A DNA stretch of 64,000 bases. Source: Tubiluchus corallicola (lineage: Eukaryota; Priapulida; Priapulimorpha; Priapulimorphida; Tubiluchidae). Shown here in pieces: positions 59,425-64,000 of the stretch (position 1 is its first letter; each line of letters starts with the position of its first letter). Location of the stretch: NCBI GenBank assembly GCA_030141605.1, contig JAQGDQ010000575.1:73229-137228 (forward strand). Reading direction: 5' to 3'. Both the position numbers and the translations under genes were made by a program. Under the pieces are notes generated by a model. It ran no database searches and was not told the DNA's origin. It saw only the letters and a list, made by a program, of their open reading frames with translations.

Positions 59425-60706
59425 GCAATGTCAAGAACAGCAATAAACACTTGTTCTGTATGTAAAGAACAGCAATAAACACGTGTTCTGTATGTCAAGA
59501 ACAGCAATAAACACTTGTTCTGTATGTCAAGAACAGCAATAAACACTTGTTCTGTATGTCAAGAACAGCAATAAACACTTGTTCTGTATGTAAAGAACAC
59601 CAATAAACACTTGTTCTGTATGTAAAGAACACCAATAAACACTTGTTCTGTATGTAAAGAACAGCGATAAACACTTCTTCTGTATGTAAAGAACAGCAAT
59701 AAACACTTGTTCTGTATGTAAAGAACAGCAATAAACACTTCTTCTGTATGTAAAGAACACCAATAAACACTTCTTCCGTATGTAAAGAACAGCAATAAAC
59801 ACTTGTTCTTTATGTAAAGAACAGCAATAAACACTTCTTCTGTATGTAAAGAACAGCAATAAACACTTCTTCCGTATGTAATGAACAGCGATAAACACTT
59901 CTTCCGTATGTAAAGAACAGCGATAAACACTTCTTCCGTATGTGAAGAACAGCGATAAATACTTCTTTTGTATTTAAAGAACAGCAATAAACACTTCTTC
60001 CGTATGTAAAGAACAGCGATAAACACTTTTTCTGTATGTAAAGAACAGCGATAAACACTTCTTCTGTATGTAAAGAACAGCGATAAACACTTCTTCTGTA
60101 TGTAAAGAACAGCAATAAACACTTCTTCTGTATGTAAAGAACAGCGATAAACACTTCTTCTGTATGTAAAGAACAGCGATAAACACTTCTTCCGTATGTA
60201 AAGAACAGCAATAAACACTTCTTCTGTATGTAAAGAACAGCAATAAACACTTCTTCTGTATGTAAAGAACAGCAATAAACACTTCTTCTGTATGTAAAGA
60301 GCAGCAATAAACACTTCTTCTGTATGTAAAGAGCACCAATAAACACTTCTTCTGTATGTAAAGACCAGCAATAAACACTTCTTCTGTATGTAAAGAACAG
60401 CGATAAACACTTCTTCTGTATGTAAAGAACAGCAATAAACACTTGTTCTGTATGTAAAGAACAACAATAAACACTTCTTCTGTATGTAAAGAACAGCAAT
60501 AAACACTTCTTCTGTATTTAAAGAACAGCAATAAACACTTCTTCTGTATGTAAAGAACAGCAATAAACACTTCTTCCGTATGTAAAGAACACCAATAAAC
60601 ACTTCTTCCGTATGTAAAGAGCAGCAATAAACACTTCTTCTGTATGTAAAGAACAGCAATAAACACTTCTTCTGTATGTAAAGAACAGCGATAAACACTT
60701 CTTCTT
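59425..60706. repeat. 32-bp minisatellite, about 40 copies
   Basis: Contiguous units AAGAACAGCAATAAACACTT plus a CTTCTGTATGT-type end, no spacers. Unit variants: TGTCAAG at the left edge (59480-59560), GTTCTG, CTTCCG, GCGATAAA. All three minus frames lack stops, so they give open frames up to 425 codons with the same 32-residue period. Confidence 0.97.
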
Positions 60707-60719
60707 TTCTTCTGTATAA

Positions 60720-61330
60720 AAATTCCATGTAATTGTGATTCAGCTTGATTTTTCCAAGTTCAGAACCACCAAGATTAATGGAAACAATTTTTGTCTTTTG
60801 AACTGACAACAAAATCTTGAGAAATAGCAGATCCAATTACACATCATATAATACAAAACTTGTATATGCTTTCTAAATGAAACACACTAGGCATATACAG
60901 TACATTCTATGCTAGTACGTGTAATGTGAATAGCATGCGGTATCACAACATACTATGGTAAACTAGCAATGATCGATAAGGCGCGAAAGCTCCACATAGT
61001 GTTCAACTGGCTTCGCAGCGACAGGCGTCCACTTTATCTGCACAAATGCCATTTATGGCAGTCTTGATCAACTCCAGCCCCAGGAGAGTCAATTCTTCAA
61101 TCATACTACGTCATTATTAATCAAAGCTTTGGGATTGCAAGTGAACTTGAGGACTGTGGTTCTACTAGTTGCGTATTTATGCAAACTGACAGTGACTTGG
61201 AGATTTCTTGAAATTTCCGAATACTGACATCTGTTGGAGTTTCACGGAATCGCTGTGTTGCCGAAATCTCCATTTGCTTGGGGAAATTTCGAATATAAAA
61301 TGAAAGTTTCAATTCCATAACGTCCTACGA
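60720..61330. other. Spacer, nothing recognised
   Basis: No coding or RNA feature recognised. Confidence 0.4.
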
Positions 61331-61338
61331 TCATTGAT

Positions 61339-61665
61339 CAAGTGTTTATTGGTCAAAAGCTACTGCCCAAGTGTCCACTGTCAAACTGCCCACTGTCTAA
61401 GTGTCCATTGCCCAAGTGTCCACCGTTCAACTGTCCACTACCCAAATGTCTTACTGCCTAAGTGTCCACTCCTGAAGGGCCACTACCCAAATGTCTACTA
61501 TTCGATTGTCCACTGCACAACTGCCTACTGCTCAAGTATCCATTCACCAAGTGTCCAATGTCCAACTGCCCACTGCCTAATTGTCCACCGCCCAACTGTC
61601 CACTACCCAAGTGTCTACTATTCCACTGCATAACTTTCTACTGATCAAGTGTCCACTGTCCAAAT
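61339..61665. repeat. 15-bp degenerate tandem repeat, about 21 units
   Basis: Units such as CAAGTGTCCACTGCC and CAACTGTCCACTACC. The 15-bp period gives a 5-residue Cys-Pro-rich reading (KCPLS-like) on the plus strand that looks protein-like but has no gene context. Confidence 0.93.
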
Positions 61666-61679
61666 GACGCAGAACATCC

Positions 61680-63070
61680 GCTACAATCCGTCGGACCGAT
61701 CAGATCTTGTCGCAAATCGCCGATTCATTGTATTTCAAAGGAGGTTCTGAAGCCCGTCCACCTGACAAAAACCAATTCTCACGGGAAGCCCAGTTCCCAA
61801 TTACTTCTGCACGGTGTATGTATTTATTTATTTGAATATACTACATGTATTAAAATTTCACATATTTTTTGAAGTTGAGGGGACAATGAAATTCAGTGGG
61901 CTTCAAAAATCAAGGAGTTTCTCTAAGCCCTAATCAGATCAGGCATGTAGTGGCTTCACTGTGGTTTTGCTTGCAATTGGACTTGGTTTCAGGTATTTTG
62001 ATACGGCCAAAGTTCACCGCATTGTCCCTTTCAGTAAGCCTACAAATGAGGCGCAAGGGGGACTCTGTTATTCTCAGATATCCTGGTCAATATTTAGATA
62101 ACAAACCCAGTTCACTAGATGACATGGATTCGCATTACATTATTATGTGTGTGCGCGCATTACGAAGACGCCACAGATCAACAACACTCACATTCAGCCA
62201 ACAGTGACCTTACATTGGCGTAATTAATACCCAGTCTTATGCAAACAGAGAAACCAAACCTAATTGGTCCCAATAACATCAGCGAAGGTATTTGATCAGC
62301 TGATAAACCTTCAGTCAACCTGGCTTCCCGTGTAAGCGAGTTTATCCACAACAGAATGAGCTGTCACCGGCGAAACCACGTGCGTCCCGCACGCATGCGC
62401 AGTTGACGAATTTGTTAGACGGCGCGTGATCATTCTCCACCGGAGTTCGGGATCTTAAATTCCAGATTTTAAAGATGGTAAATTCGGTAAGAGAGTAAAC
62501 TTTGCCGACTTGGAACAGTGGAACACATTGTCATTGTGTTTGTGGAAATGTGATTTGCTTACCAGTCGACGCCTGAACATTGATGTCTCTTATGTAAATT
62601 GCGAATGGAAATCGAAGTAAGAATTAAAGAGATTGCAAGATTGTTAGCGTCAAACTAGTAACTTGCTCGACGATGCACGGATATCCTCTAAAGGTACGTC
62701 CACAGCTATGCGGTTCTTACGGTGATAGTTGCTCCAGCAGGTGCGGCTGGTCCAGCAGGTCCGGCACAGATCCGGTTTGTTTTGTGCTTTTGTGGCAATC
62801 CGGTTAATCCGGTAAATCTAGTAACAGCAAGTACTGAATGTCCAGAGTGTGCAGCAAGGTGCAAATTATTTATGCTTAGTCATATTTTCTACGTCTTTCA
62901 GACACACTTCACTTATCCTTCCCACATTTTTTCTGCATATTTGTATTTGCGAGGAAGCTGGAGAGTGTACGACAACCAGTTTTGCAGAATGTGCGAAACG
63001 TGCGGTAGTTTCTTGTTATGCAAAGGTCGGTAAAAACAGTCAGTTTATGTGCTCTGCTTAAAACACACTT
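61680..63070. other. Spacer, no gene supported
   Basis: GC content is higher at 62300-62850. Open frames of about 100 codons (61896-62207, 62722-63033) have no recognised domain. A short duplication GCTCCAGCAGG/GGTCCAGCAGG lies near 62731-62765. Confidence 0.4.
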
Positions 63071-63079
63071 TCCGGACCT

Positions 63080-64000
63080 GGTATTGCCAGTTCAACTGTT
63101 GCTTGATCACTGCACATTTCACACATTCTGCACTGATCACTGCACATCTCACACATTGTACATTCTGTACTGGTCACTGCACATTTTACACATTGTACAT
63201 TCTGTACTGATCACCGCACATTTTACACATTGTACATTCTGTACTGGTTACTACACATTTTACACATTGTACATTCTGTAGTGGTCATTGCACATTTTAC
63301 ACTTGTACATTTTGTACTGGTCACTGCACATTTTACACATTGTACATTCTGCACTGATCACTGCACATCTCACACATTCTACATTCTATACTGGTCACTG
63401 CACATTTTATACAATTTACATTCTGCACTGATCGCTGCACATTTTACACATTGTACATTTTGTGCTGGTCACTGCACATTTTACACATTGTACATTCTGC
63501 ACTAATCACTGCACATTTTACACATTGTACATTCTGTACTGGTCACTGCACATTTTACGCATTGTAGATTCTGTACTGGTCACTGTACATTTTACACATT
63601 GTACATTCTGCACTGATCACTGCACATCTCGCGTATTCTACATTCTGCACTGATCGCTGCACATTTTACACATTGTACATTTTGTACTGATCACTGTACA
63701 TTTTACACATTGTACATTCTGTACTGATCACTGCACATTTTACACATTGTACATTCTGTACTGGTCACCGCACATTTTACACATTGTACATTCTGTACTG
63801 ATCACTGCACATTTTACACATTGTACATTCTGTATTGATCACTGCACATTTTACACATTGTAAATTCTGTACTGGTCACCGCACATTTTACACATTGTAC
63901 ATTCTGCACTGATCACTGCACATTTTACACATTGTACATTCTGTACTGATCACTGCACATTTTACACATTGTACATTCTGCACTGATCACTGCACATTTT
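63080..64000. repeat. 37-bp satellite array, continues past the window
   Basis: About 24 units of GATCACTGCACATTTTACAC plus ATTGTACATTCTGTACT, with GATC/GGTC alternation at the unit start. The array has no right end inside the window. Confidence 0.97.

Noticed and set aside
59425-60706. CRISPR array (about 40 repeats of 32 bp)
   Set aside because: Repeats are contiguous with no spacers, no cas genes, and the context is an animal genome.
61334-61644. Cys-Pro-rich repeat protein
   Set aside because: 15-bp tandem repeat read in frame; no start context, splice sites or neighbours.
62722-62780. Collagen-like Gly-Pro-Ala stretch
   Set aside because: Only about a dozen codons from a short local duplication, not a Gly-x-y run.

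Overview
This is a stretch of AT-rich invertebrate animal genome; phylum cannot be fixed from the sequence. Genes have introns with GT..AG borders, the coding content is animal-type (adenylate cyclase type 9, cholinesterase-fold carboxylesterases), and much of the rest is retroposons, MITEs and tandem repeats. There are no bacterial operons, CRISPR arrays or rRNA operons.

Layout. 1-7063: no gene seen, apart from a 30-bp minisatellite, a 182-bp tandem repeat and possible 5S/tRNA-derived relics. 7064-44088: five carboxylesterase genes (CE1-CE5), all on the minus strand and all with the same three-coding-exon plan (about 1.5 kb + 161-170 bp + a short last exon). CE1 and CE2 sit in duplicated segments A (7064-11602) and B (16263-19866), separated by LINE debris, an unrecognised exon-like stretch and a decayed Penelope-like reverse transcriptase. 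CE3 and CE4 sit in directly abutting tandem segments C (about 23905-32198) and D (about 32199-39253). CE5 stands alone. 44330-49260: LINE remnant, hAT-like MITEs and diverged 5S-related repeats. 50181-55658: a type 9 adenylate cyclase gene in four coding exons on the minus strand, with one apparent frameshift. 55890-64000: a MITE with a nested LINE fragment, then five different tandem arrays (104, 5, 32, 15 and 37 bp), the last running off the window.

The esterases fall into two types that differ in the last exon. CE1 and CE2 end in a hydrophobic tail that looks like a GPI-anchor signal. CE3, CE4 and CE5 stop 14 codons into exon 3 and should be secreted. A block of about 235 bp around the catalytic serine is nearly identical in all five genes although flanking coding sequence differs clearly, which suggests gene conversion. 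The choline-binding Trp of true acetylcholinesterases is replaced by Tyr, so these are better called carboxylesterase-like than AChE; substrates are unknown.

The duplicated segments act as a natural clock for their repeats. A 5S rRNA-headed SINE with an 11-bp target duplication is complete in D but reduced to a 5S stub in C. Intronic and flanking minisatellites have different copy numbers in each duplicate, and D carries a deletion of about 900 bp patched with filler DNA.
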